Assembly (NCBI GenBank): GCA_013115125.1
Contig: JABANN010000523.1
Coordinates: 1 to 23,283 of the forward strand
From: Perkinsus olseni
Taxonomy: Eukaryota > Perkinsozoa > Perkinsida
Direction of reading: 5' to 3'
DNA length: 23,283 bases
A program made the position numbers and the translations under genes. Numbering within the stretch: position 1 is the first letter of the stretch; every line of letters starts with the position of its first letter. Shown in pieces: positions 10,128-19,685 of this stretch. The notes below the pieces were generated by a model that was not told the origin of the DNA, made no database searches, and worked only from the letters and a program-made list of their open reading frames with translations.

Positions 10128-10845
10128 CTGAAACTCCGACAGAATACGACTGAGCTCAGGCAACGGGTCCGCACCTAATCTGTGGGCATCTCTCCACCTT
10201 CCTTGGTCGGGTTTCAGAAAGCGAACCTGTCGTCTGGTGCACTCTCGACGCAGCTAGAGCATACACTGAATGAGACTGATGGAGCACGAGATTCTCCCGA
10301 CGGAGGACCGAGCGGTGGAGTTAAATGGGTACAACAAACTACAGCGTGTCGTGGAATGCTGAGAGTTAGGCTGGCTTTGAGGGACTTGGTGAAATTACCG
10401 CTCTGAAGATACCCTCCCCCGCCCACTCTCCTCTTAGTTGTGGGACATTGACTCAATCCACACCAAATCGAGGGAAGTAGAAGAAACACATGGAACTGTA
10501 AATGTAGTGGGCATAACGATTCAAGACATGAGAACATACGAGCCGCTGGAGACGCCGCTGTCATCATGGTAATCTGACGTGCGTGGCCCGAAGCCGAGGT
10601 CCTTATCCACTCCGGAATCTCGAAGCCAACTCCCCTTTCCTGAGAAGGGCCACATCTGCGGATAAACAGTGCAGGACAGAGAGCTCTTCATCCAGGAGCG
10701 GCTCGTATGGGAGAACTCGGGACGAGTCTTTGGCAATGCCCAACTCCGGCGGTTACCGAGTGGGATGTGGGTTGTTGCCCTCGAGAAGGTCCTGGACGTA
10801 CTGTTCCAGGGACGATCAGTCCAAATCTGAGAGTCAGGCCGCGAT
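10128..10845. other. Gap with scattered coding-like pieces
   Basis: This lies between the two hydrolase copies. Two minus-strand stretches in one shared frame look protein-like (LEQYVQDLLEGNNPHP near 10770-10810 and DEELSVLHCLSADVALLR near 10640-10690), but an in-frame stop separates them and no intron of normal length resolves it. They may be remains of the partial copy's lost part, an alternative 3' end of the intact hydrolase, or a decayed gene. Confidence 0.35.
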
Positions 10846-12621
10846 CTAACACTCGGGCATACCAGCGTACCCGACCCAACCAAGACCGGATCCACAGTCT
10901 GCCACCTCGAGAGCTCGCTCTGAGTTCTCCTGATTACGGAGGACACTGACCTGTATTCGAGGGAATTCTCCAGAAAGGGTGATGAAGGCCGTAAAGTCGG
11001 TCGTTCCGCTGTCCTTCTGCAGCACTGCACTTTCCCGGTCTCGAAATATAGGCCATTCCGCATCGCCACTGTCAGAAAGAATCTGAGCCGCTAACAGCGG
11101 TGCCCTCCTAGGGATGGTGGATGGCATCACTTTGAGGAGATCAGCAGGCCACTCGACGTCCCCGGCCAACTGGTGAAAGCGCGTAAGGCGATGGCTGCTG
11201 CTGGGACCAGGGTCTTCGGCGATGCCCTTCAGAAAAATGTAGGAATTGGTATGAACTGCGATGGTGCGATGATAACCGAACGGCGGGTCGCTCCTCCCCA
11301 CCTGTTGGTCTGCCTCCACCCTCCCTCGTGAGATTCCTGAACGCGAGCTGCCCGCCCGGCGCCGTCTCGACGTATCTGAGCAACCCCTCCCAAGACGCAG
11401 TCGAGAGAGGTGAAGCAATAATTCGACTCGATCAGCGGAGATCCAGCGGGGGTTCTTCAAAGTATGCTGAAGATCTGCAGTATCCCTACAGCACGGCCTG
11501 GTGGCCTTCCCTGTAGTTGGCAAAGTTATAACCGTGGCCGGTGGACAGGCGATGGTCTCCCAACCTGACAATCGACCTCCGCCAAGCAGCCTCAGGTCTT
11601 TGCATGCTCACACTCGAATGGCCTCCGCTACTGTGGACGCCGAACAGAGCTGCCTCCCCACAACTGCCTGCCCCAATGCTGGTTGCAGCTCACTGGGCAG
11701 CTCACGATGAGGTCGGTCGGGTAGAGGGCGTTGACCGTACTCACTATACCGTCACTGACATGGGAGGAATAAATCAGGCGCCGAGCGATTGCTGTCAAAC
11801 GCAGAGCCGTTCTCAAAACCGTCGCGTCGGGTCTACAGAGTGCTGCTCGAGCTCACCTATTGACGCTGACAGCCAGGCCGCTGAGCCCCAAAGGGTAGGT
11901 ATATGCCGCCCACCTCTGCCGGACCTGCAGAAAGCTCTGCTGAGCCCGACTGTCGCTGCACCTGACTTTAGCCTCGATAGGGTCGTAGACGGTAGCATAG
12001 ATGATGTAGCCTGGGCGGTGACTCATAGGCCAGTCGTAGTCCTCATTGTGGGCCCAGCCCACCCAACCTGCCATGGTAGTAGTTGACCACCGAAGGCCGA
12101 CCTTCCTCACCGTCCCTCCGCCAGTGGACGTCCGTGCATCCACGCTCGACCCACTTCTCCGCAACCGACTGATTGGATCTAGCCATGAGTAGTTTCATCT
12201 CGTTTCTGTGGTTCGCCAGGAGGACAGTGTCCATCGGCAGCCCTGATCAGCCCACGGCTCACCATCACGACAACAAGACAACCCGCTCGGCATTATTATC
12301 AGAACCCCTCACCAGTGCCTCGGCTGAGCCCTCTCATCTCCGCGTGTATTCTCGGGTAAGCCTTTCTAGCGCTGCTGCTGTACAGTCGTAGCCACTCTTG
12401 AGCCTCGTCACCTGCACCCAAACTTCCTCTCCTCGCGGCGTCCGGCCCTTACTGATTCTATGCCACCCGACCAGCTCCATCAGAGCCGTGTCTATCTTAA
12501 TCGCAGCCTGTATGTGGTCCCGCAAGGCATACCCCACCTGACAGGAGCCCTTCGCCTACCGAGGCCTGCTGGGAGCAGCTACTTGATATCCAAAATGAAA
12601 GTGACCCCGAACATCATCCAT
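10846..12621 (-). CDS. C45-family Ntn hydrolase (carcinine hydrolase Tan / isopenicillin N acyltransferase-like)
   Basis: Twelve exons join in phase into 378 residues: 12621-12583, 12537-12412, 12361-12313, 12242-12111, 12067-11967, 11924-11857, 11754-11706, 11667-11612, 11564-11495, 11386-11302, 11255-11131, 11082-10846. Family features appear in order: GYQVGYALRD near the start, RGLSRGTGLPMDTVLLANHRNE around 65-86, a GCTDV motif with the presumed nucleophile Cys107, AHNEDYD around 120-126, SVNALYP-like STVNALYP, a VETAPGG segment, HTN at about 260-262 and PSSSHRL. Family members cut themselves just before this Cys, which becomes the N-terminal nucleophile hydrolysing or transferring amide-linked acyl groups; Cys position and total length fit. 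The substrate is unknown. The last exon's 3' end is the least certain part: a splice at 10951 could give a different tail. An in-frame upstream extension of the start is also possible. Confidence 0.85.
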
Positions 12622-12969
12622 GTAGGCTACATGGACTGCGGGGATGGCTATACTCCCCCAGCCAGGGACCACCATCGTCGACAGCAGGGCTATGATCAGC
12701 ATGCAGTACAATATAGACTGCGCAGGAGCCCACAGATTACTCAGAACAACTGAACCAAAGGCGGCAGGAAGTGGGTGGTAAGCTCATCCATGCGGGTGGA
12801 CATGATAGTAGTGGGAGTACATCTTGGTTTAACATCAACAATACTTGTCATAATTGAACTTACAGAACTGATAGAAGACAGGTCATCCAAATTGTGTTGG
12901 CTGGGACAGCTGTGGGCCGCCAGCGCCACTAAAAAGCGTCGCGCTCTCAGCGACCACCGAAACCCCCAC
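12622..12969. other. Intergenic gap between hydrolase and SHIPPO-like gene
   Basis: It lies between the SHIPPO-like stop at 12970 and the hydrolase start. No gene is visible. It should hold the terminator of one gene and the promoter of the next; no recognisable element was found. Confidence 0.5.
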
Positions 12970-14349
12970 TTACTCATTAGGTGTAAATAAGGCTCCTCCA
13001 TACTTGCTACTGCCGGTGAAGCTGTACTCGAGGCCGGCCAAGGTCGACTTGACATCATACGCACCTGCCAAGCGCCGATGCCACACAAGGGAGGAAGACT
13101 GTATAAGGACCACCTGGGCCGGGCTGTCCCTTGGAGGAAATGCGGTATATCGGAGGCCTCTTGCTAGTGCCGAACTTCATGCAGGGTTCGTCGGGTTTGA
13201 GGTCCAGGTTGTACGCGCCAGGACCTGTGACTCGTCCAGGCAGGCAGCGGGTGGTGATGAGAATCACCTGGCTTCCCTCGTGTAGCGATGATGTCCTTAT
13301 CGTAGTACCAGTCGTGTCGGCCTGCCACCGCTATCGCCTTTTCTGTCATAGTCGCTGAACCCTGGTTATTCCTGAGGGAGCGGGTTCGGAAGTAGGCTGC
13401 AGGCAGCCACCAGATCCATGACTGAGTATCAGCAGGCTGGACCAGAGGATATCCGTATAACCGATTCCCCGACGTTATGACATCACGCACATAGAAACCA
13501 ACCCGACAGCGAGTGCTAGATATAGACCGGTCAAAAAAAGTTGTCCAGAGCTGATTCTGTTTGACCACACTGTTTTGACCGGACTGTATTCTAATTCTCT
13601 CTCCCCAGTTTTCAGGAAAAATGGTAGCCTCACCGTAGGCCACGTCGATGGGGATCCCCGGCGAGACTTATCAGTTCAGAACGAGCTAACCCGACTCTGC
13701 GCTAGCGGCAGACACTAGGTTGACGACGCCCCCTCAGGCCCCCAGATGTATTACTTATTTCTCACTTCATAAATACCCGGCCCCGGTGCATTCCGAGCCA
13801 ACCTCTCCATACACTTCGGAAAGAGCCTCCCTCCTGTACCGAAGCTGATGCTGACTTGGGAATCATACGGTTTCGAGCTGAAGTCACTGGGAGGGTAGTA
13901 GGCGCCTGACAGCGACGCCTGGACGCCTGGATGTATGGCGAGGCCCTCCTACCAGGCCCGGGCTCCACCTCGCTCTTATCCCGTCCAGTCGCAGGGGCGC
14001 TTATTGGCCTTTTTCGGTCATCCGCAAAGCGCGAGGCCGATCCGAAAGAGCATGGCCTGAGGGAGAGGGAATCCTCCTACCGCCGACTGGTGGCCGACTA
14101 AGACCCACCTCGCGATGCACTTGAACTTGGAGGTCTGGTCCACCTTGCCGATAACGTCGTACTTGCCCGGCCCAGGGGCATCATTGGCATGCCGGTCTAG
14201 CCTCTTCTGCGCCTGCCAAGGAGACAGCTACTGACTAGAATCTGGGAAATACTCGCGAGTACTTCGACGCAGCCTTCTCCTTTGATCGTCCACTTAGGAG
14301 AGGCCTTATACGGCGACATGTGTTGCAGCAAAGGCGTTGACCCTGTCAT
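12970..14349 (-). CDS. SHIPPO/ODF3-like protein with five PGPG (STPGR) repeats
   Basis: Seven exons (14349-14269, 14212-14109, 14056-13953, 13905-13755, 13371-13268, 13224-13114, 13064-12970) join in phase to exactly 249 residues. The protein carries five sperm-tail PG-rich repeat cores: APGPGKYDV, EPGPGAYY, APGPGIYEV, KPGPGAYNL and QPGPGAYDV, with SPKWTIKGE, CSFGSASRF, SISFGTGGR and MKFGTSKRP as the usual partner segments. Proteins of this family (ODF3/CIMAP, SHIPPO) bind or lie inside the microtubules of flagella. The start at 14349 lies 105 bp after the upstream stop at 14455. The predicted protein has no membrane segment or signal peptide. The 383-bp intron between exons 4 and 5 carries a small MITE-like insert. 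Confidence 0.88.
13523..13586. mobile_element. MITE-like 64-bp insert with terminal inverted repeats and TA duplication
   Basis: The left end TAGACCGGTCAAAA and the reverse complement of the right end, CAGTCCGGTCAAAA, match at 12 of 14 positions, with a perfect 10-bp core CCGGTCAAAA. Both sides are flanked by TA (13521-13522 and 13587-13588), as expected for Tc1/mariner-type insertion. The interior is too short to code for anything. It lies inside the longest intron (13372-13754) of the SHIPPO-like gene. Confidence 0.65.
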
Positions 14350-14454
14350 TTCGGCAAGGGCACAAACTGCTAGAGCCACATCCCACTTTGGTTACAACAC
14401 AACCTCGGTAGGCGCAACAACAACATGAAGGGCGCCGTGAAGGGCATGATAACA

Positions 14455-15907
14455 CTACTTCACTCCGGTCGGCGGCAGAGGACGCAGCAAGGCTCGTAGA
14501 GAGTCTATCTCGACGTCCTTCGCCTTAAGCACCTCAACAGAACTACTCAATGCCTTCCTCAACTGGTAAACCCTCTTCTTCAACTCCGATACTTCCGTGC
14601 GGAGACGCCTCTGCTCGGTCAGCAGATCTGAATGACGACGGATTCCCCCTCCTACTACACTTCCATCGTGGACTCAAGTATTTCGGGTTCGGGCCAAAAT
14701 CAGCATGTGATGTGACAGCTATGCCCTTCGCGAGGGACTAATACCCAAAGTAATCCACCCTGGGTTTTCCCGTCGTGTAATGGCAAGCGCTCATGGAATT
14801 CAACACGCCGCTCATGCATTCCCGTTTTAATACGACAATTCTGCTCTGGACCAAAGAGGCTGATGGCCACAGTCCGACTCGGGTCACCTGCTTTCTCCGC
14901 CTCCTGCTTCTGCCACCACCCCTCGTTGCCTTCTACCGCACCCGACCGTAACCTAGTGGCCCCCATTCAACTCCTCACTATGCACTACCAGACAGCAGCA
15001 CTACCGCTCAGATTTCTCCGATCGATACTCTTCCAGGATCCGTCGCGCCGCATCTCGGTGCTCCTGACAATGTACGCTCTCATCACAGGCCAGGGGCCGA
15101 CAGCACGGACGAGTCTTCTCACCTTTCGTATCAGATGCCGCCGTCCGCGACCGATGGTGGGGCTCGAAAAGTAGGTTCGTTGGGACTGATGGACCGAGGT
15201 CACTGACAGCAGCAGTGGTGGCATCCTGCTACCTTGTGTTTCTCCACGTTGATCCTCGAGATATCTACGGTCGCCCAGGGCCCCTCCACTAGGGCGCGGG
15301 GGTGTCCCTTCTCCCCTGGCCTCCTCATTTTGTCGTATTTGAACGTAGGACAGCTTTCACTGCCGCTCATGACTTTGGAGGGGACGCCTGGTGATTGGCA
15401 AGGAGCACAGTTCTCAGTTGTAAGGGATGTTGTTGTTGCCTCCTGAACGACCGTGGTTCCCTCCCCAGCTACCACTGGATCAGTCAAGGGTACTGATGCC
15501 CCCTGAACGGCCGTGCTAGCCTCTTCAACTATCACTGGGCCAGTCGGTGGTGTTGGTGGCTTCTGAACGGCCGCAGTTCCCTCCCCAGCTAAGACTCGCC
15601 CGGCCGGAGGTGCTGATCCTTCCGGGACGATCGTGTTTGCCTCCCTTGGTTCAATATCGGTCGTTGCAATCTGCTGCGGAATCTCCTCGGGAAGGCTGCC
15701 CTGATCTTCCCGAGTCTCCCTTTTCTTCTCATCGTCTTGAGTAGATGGGCCCTTCTCAGCGAACAGGGAGTCTAGCGCCCCCAGCGGCTGCTGTTGAGTC
15801 TTGTCAGGCTCCCCTTGGTGGACCTCCTCGACGCCGTCCCCACGGGGCGAGGGTCCCCAGAGGTCCGATAGATTAGGCAAAGGCCCGTCGACAGAGGGTT
15901 CAGCCAT
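14455..15907 (-). CDS. Repeat-bearing acidic protein with C-terminal coiled coil
   Basis: I do not recognise the family. Six exons join in phase: 15907-15233, 15185-15123, 15078-15005, 14952-14888, 14859-14745 and 14659-14455, giving exactly 398 residues. The first 225 residues are hydrophilic and rich in Pro, Glu, Thr and Ala, and include three to four copies of a 20-residue repeat (core xPxVAGEGTTVVQ). The middle is basic (SRINVEKHK, IGRGRRHLIRK) followed by a helix with HRDAARRILEEYR. The C terminus is a clear heptad-type coiled coil (LLTEQRRLRTEVSELKKRV onward to about residue 390). No signal peptide or membrane segment is visible. The ATG at 15907 is followed at once by good coding sequence and faces the HSP90 gene across a divergent intergenic region. 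A structural or cytoskeletal role is only a guess. Confidence 0.7.
15445..15645. repeat. 60-bp coding tandem repeat
   Basis: Units begin at 15445, 15505 and 15565, each opening with GAACG(A/G)CCG, with a partial fourth from 15625. The unit is exactly 20 codons, so the repeat keeps the reading frame of the minus-strand gene. The copies differ at many positions, so it is not a recent expansion. Confidence 0.85.
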
Positions 15908-16515
15908 GAGAGGTCATGAGCATCTGAAGCGGTCCCCACTAAATCGGATTTACTAAATTTGCATCAGAAAGGGCGGAAGAGCTGGCGTTAGACGAGCTTG
16001 CGCACAGAGACATGCGGAGGCCCCAAGGCCGGTGTCTACCAGTCCCGAAAGAACGGGTCACAGGACGAATCCTGCGCTCCGCTGATCAGGACCCATCCAG
16101 CGGTTGACCTTAGAACTGTTCCCAGGATCAATGGACTGTACAGAAAACAGCTGCGGTCGACCCTGGGATTGATCCCCAGTCCCGGGATCGATTCGGTGAG
16201 CAGCCTGATGATCTCCCACTAGAGTGGGAGAAGAGCGCTACGCTTCGCTGAAGTAATATCGAAACCTTTGCTGTGCGGTGAGGGAGCGCACCCGCTAGGA
16301 TACGTCCATATCCGACGAAACCGCCAGCAAGCGCGACGAAGTTCCAAAACCGAATCATGAGCCGGCAACGCAAGTGATCGGTGTTAATCTCGCTCGCCCG
16401 TGACAGGTTGCACAAGGCTACAGCGAATCCGGCGCCGGGAGTCCCTTACTATCCATTTTAATTATTTCAGTACCTTCAGTCCCTAGTATTGCCCATAGTC
16501 CGGCAACCTACTACG
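15908..16515. promoter_or_regulatory. Divergent intergenic region, strand-switch point
   Basis: About 600 bp separate two genes transcribed away from each other, so both promoters must lie here. A perfect hairpin (CTCCCACT, AG, AGTGGGAG) sits at 16213-16230. Two related motifs, GGGATTGATCC near 16166 and GGGATCGATTC near 16185, form an imperfect direct repeat. I found no convincing TATA box or heat-shock element array. Confidence 0.5.
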
Positions 16516-18831
16516 ATGTCTACAGAAACCTTTGCCTTCAACGCTGATATTCAGCAGTTGATGAGTCTCATCATCAACACCTTCTACAGTAAGAAGTTGC
16601 AGCACTTCTGTCGTCGGGGAGTTACTTTCGTTTGACGGTCAGGCAACAAGGAAGTCTTCCTTCGTGAGCTCATTTCCAACGCCTCCGATGCTCTGGATAA
16701 GATCCGATTCGAGTCCATCACTGACCCTGAGAAGATTGAGAACGTGAGTACTTCTGGCGCTGTCGCGTGATGTGTCGCTTACTCTGGTCGTTGCTCAGTT
16801 CATGTATGTTGTTTTCAGGAGCCCGAGTTCAAAATTAAGATCATCCCCGACAAGGCCAACGGTACTCTTACTGTTGAGGATACTGGTATCGGTCTCACCA
16901 AGACTGAGATGATCAACAACTTGGGTACCATCGCCAAGTCCGGCACCAAGGCTTTCATGGAGGCCATCCAGGCTGGTGGTGACATCTCTATGATCGGTCA
17001 GTTCGGTGTCGGTTTCTACTCCGCCTACCTCGTCGCTGACAAGGTCCGCGTTGTCTCCAAGTCCAACGATGATGATCAGTACATCTGGGAGTCTGCTGCC
17101 GGCGGTTCCTTCAGTGTCACCAAGGATACCGAGTTTGCCGATGGTCACATCAAGCGTGGTACCAAGGTCATCCTTTCCCTCAAGGAGGACCAGACCGAGT
17201 TCCTCGAGGAGCGTCGTCTGAAGGATTTGGTGAAGAAGCACTCTCAGTTCATTGGCTTCCCCATCGAGCTCTACGTCGAGAAATCTACTGAGAAGGAGGT
17301 GACCGACTCCGAGGATGAGGAGGAGGACAAGGAAGAGAAGAAGGATGAGGAGAAGAAGGACGAGGAGTCTGAGGAGCCCAAGGTTGAAGAGGTGAAGGAG
17401 GATGAGGAGAAGAAGGAAGGCGAAGAGGAGGAGGGTGACAAGAAGAAGAAGACCAAGAAGGTCAAGGAGGTCACTCACGACTGGGAGCAGTTGAACAAGA
17501 CCAAGCCCATCTGGATGCGCAAGCCTGAGGATGTCACCAACGAGGAGTATGCTTCTTTCTACAAGTCTCTTACTAACGACTGGGAGGACCATCTGGCCGT
17601 GAAGCACTTCGCTGTCGAGGGTCAGCTCGAGTTCAAGGCTCTCCTCTTCGTCCCTCGTCGTGCTCCCTTCGACTTGTTCGAGAACACCAAGAAGCGCAAC
17701 AACATCAAGCTGTACGTTCGTCGTGTATTCATCACTGATGACTGCGAGGAACTCATGCCTGAGTGGTTGTCCTTCATCAAGGGTGTTGTCGACTCTGAGG
17801 ATCTTCCCTTGAACATCTCTCGTGAGACTTTGCAGCAGAACAAGATTCTCCGTGTGATCAAGAAGAACTTGGTGAAGAAGTGCTTACAGTTGTTCGAGGA
17901 GATGGCCAACGAGAAGCCTGATGATTACAAGATCTTCTACGAGCAGTTCTCGAAGAACCTCAAGTTGGGTATCCATGAGGACAGCACCAACCGCGATAAG
18001 ATCGCTGAGTTGTTGAGGTGGAAGTCCTCCAAGTCTGGTGAGGATATGGTGTCTTTCCAGGAGTACGTCGATCGCATGAAGGAGGGCCAGAAGGATATCT
18101 ATTACATCACCGGTGAGAGCATCGCCGCTGTTTCTTCCAGTCCCTTCATTGAGACTCTCCGTAAGAAGGGCTACGAGGTTCTCTACTTGGTCGACCCTAT
18201 CGATGAGTATGCTGTACAGCAGCTCCGTGAGTTCAACGGTCACAAGCTGAAGTCCATCACTAAGGAGGGTGATCTTGATCTCAATGAGTCTGATGAGGAG
18301 AAGAAGGCGTTCGAGGAGGAGAAGGCCGACTTCGAGCCTCTCTGCAAGCTCGTCAAAGAGGTCTTGGGCGACAAGGTCGAGAAGGTTGTCGTCTCTCAGC
18401 GTGTGTCGGAGTCTCCTTGCGTGCTCACCACTTCCGAGTACGGCTGGACTGCCAACATGGAACGTATCATGAAGGCCCAGGCTCTCCGGGATAGCTCTAT
18501 GACCAGCTATATGGTGTCCAAGAAGACCATGGAGATCAACCCCAAGAACGCCATCATGACCGAGCTCAAGAAGAAGGCCGCTGCTGACAAGTCCGACAAG
18601 ACTGTCAAGGACCTCATCTGGTTGCTCTTCGATACCTCTCTTCTTACCTCTGGTTTCAGCCTTGATGACCCCACTCAGTTCGCCAGTCGCATTCATCGTA
18701 TGATCAAGCTTGGCCTTTCGATTGATGAGGATGACGAGGAGGCCGAGTCTGATGACGAGGATCTCCCCCCTCTCGAGGAGGTCGATGCTCAGGCTGCTGA
18801 TGAGGCTTCGAAGATGGAAGAGGTCGACTAA
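16516..18831 (+). CDS. HSP90: Cytosolic heat shock protein 90
   Basis: Three exons, 16516-16588, 16643-16743 and 16819-18831, join in phase to 728 residues. Introns of 54 bp (GTAAG..TCAG) and 75 bp (GTGAG..TTTTCAG) lie only near the 5' end. The protein starts [16 protein letters not shown], carries the GHKL ATPase motifs ([56 protein letters not shown]), a long acidic Glu/Lys linker after about residue 220, the middle domain with [10 protein letters not shown], and ends in MEEVD, the tail bound by TPR co-chaperones in the cytosol. HSP90 is an ATP-driven dimeric chaperone for kinases and other client proteins. The length fits the cytosolic form, and there is no signal peptide or KDEL. Strong bias to GAG, AAG, CTC and GTC codons suggests very high expression. 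Confidence 0.98.
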
Positions 18832-19685
18832 GTTTCCATTTACGAACATCATCGAATTGGCTTAACGTGTTGTAGTGCCGAAATACTATTATAAGCAATA
18901 CTACTGATTAGTCGGAGAACGAGGCGCTACTGGTTGTAGTACTAGTATTATTACTGCTATCGCTTTCCATCTTCTACTATCCCGCCTTTGAAGTATGTAG
19001 ACTGGTAGAACGTGAATTGATGTGATTGTCGCAAGTGGGACTGCTTGTGATGATTTCTGTCCGATCTCACTCACTCATCAGCGGAGGTCCAAATTGCTGG
19101 GCTTGTGATCTATCATCCACATACACCCCAAACACACCAATTTCAGAAGTCTTACAGGTGCCTTGTGTTTGTACTGTTAGTAAGGGAGGTAGGGGCTGCT
19201 GTCCTTTGAGGGTATTGGAGTTGTGCGAATTACTTTTCATCGACCTTAGTAGTAACCAGGGCTGCTCGAGTGTAGGCGTACCTGTCTAGAAAGGACTCCT
19301 TTCTAGACAGGTACAGGCGTCCTTTCAAAGGAGGGTATAGTATAACTGATCGTGTGGGGCTTATGCGGGGAGGCCAATTGCTGGCTTGTGAGTGGCGGGG
19401 TGGGGGTTACTCCCGTGCGTTTACGGGCGTTAGTGTGAGGTTTAGTGATGTTGCTGAGAAGTACGCGTTCTTTTTACTACAGTCACGAGTTAGGAGTGAA
19501 GTAGGTCTGGTGGCAACGTGATGGATCGAGGCTTTGAGGCTTGCGTGGTGGGGTTCGTACGGAGCTGAGGGAACGCGTTTTAGTGTTGAGTGTTTGATTT
19601 TTTATATGAAAGGTAGGGAGGTAGGAGTCAACGCCATGAAGTATATGAAGACCAGAGGTAGGGGTGTTGAGGGCGTGGGCAGTCG
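18832..19685. other. Intergenic gap with a strong palindrome
   Basis: It holds the HSP90 3' untranslated region and the upstream region of the next gene. No coding sequence is convincing. The first 130 bp after the stop are A/T-rich with TATTATTA-type motifs. The main structure is the palindrome at 19278-19314. Confidence 0.6.
19278..19314. repeat. 37-bp near-perfect palindrome, 18-bp arms, 1-nt centre
   Basis: The arm at 19278-19295 (GTACCTGTCTAGAAAGGA) is the exact reverse complement of 19297-19314, with a single C at 19296. A second small inverted motif, CCTTTCAAAGG, follows at about 19321-19331. It lies about 450 bp after the HSP90 stop. Its architecture is the same as that of the palindrome at 9719-9759, but the sequence is different. 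Confidence 0.95.

Noticed and set aside
11541-12086. Plus-strand open frame of 181 codons
   Set aside because: It lies opposite the well-supported exons of the C45 hydrolase and has no recognisable sequence.
15998-16515. Heat-shock elements upstream of HSP90
   Set aside because: TTC and GAA motifs occur near 16250 and 16340 but not with the two-base spacing or in the arrays expected of real elements.
16795-17607. Long open frame antisense to HSP90 (270 codons, leucine-rich)
   Set aside because: It is a shadow of the strongly biased GAG/AAG codons of HSP90 read backwards; it has no family match, and the sense strand is unquestionably coding.
17884-18852. Second long antisense frame (322 codons) in HSP90
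   Set aside because: Same reason: codon-bias shadow rich in Leu, Asp and Glu, with no independent evidence.
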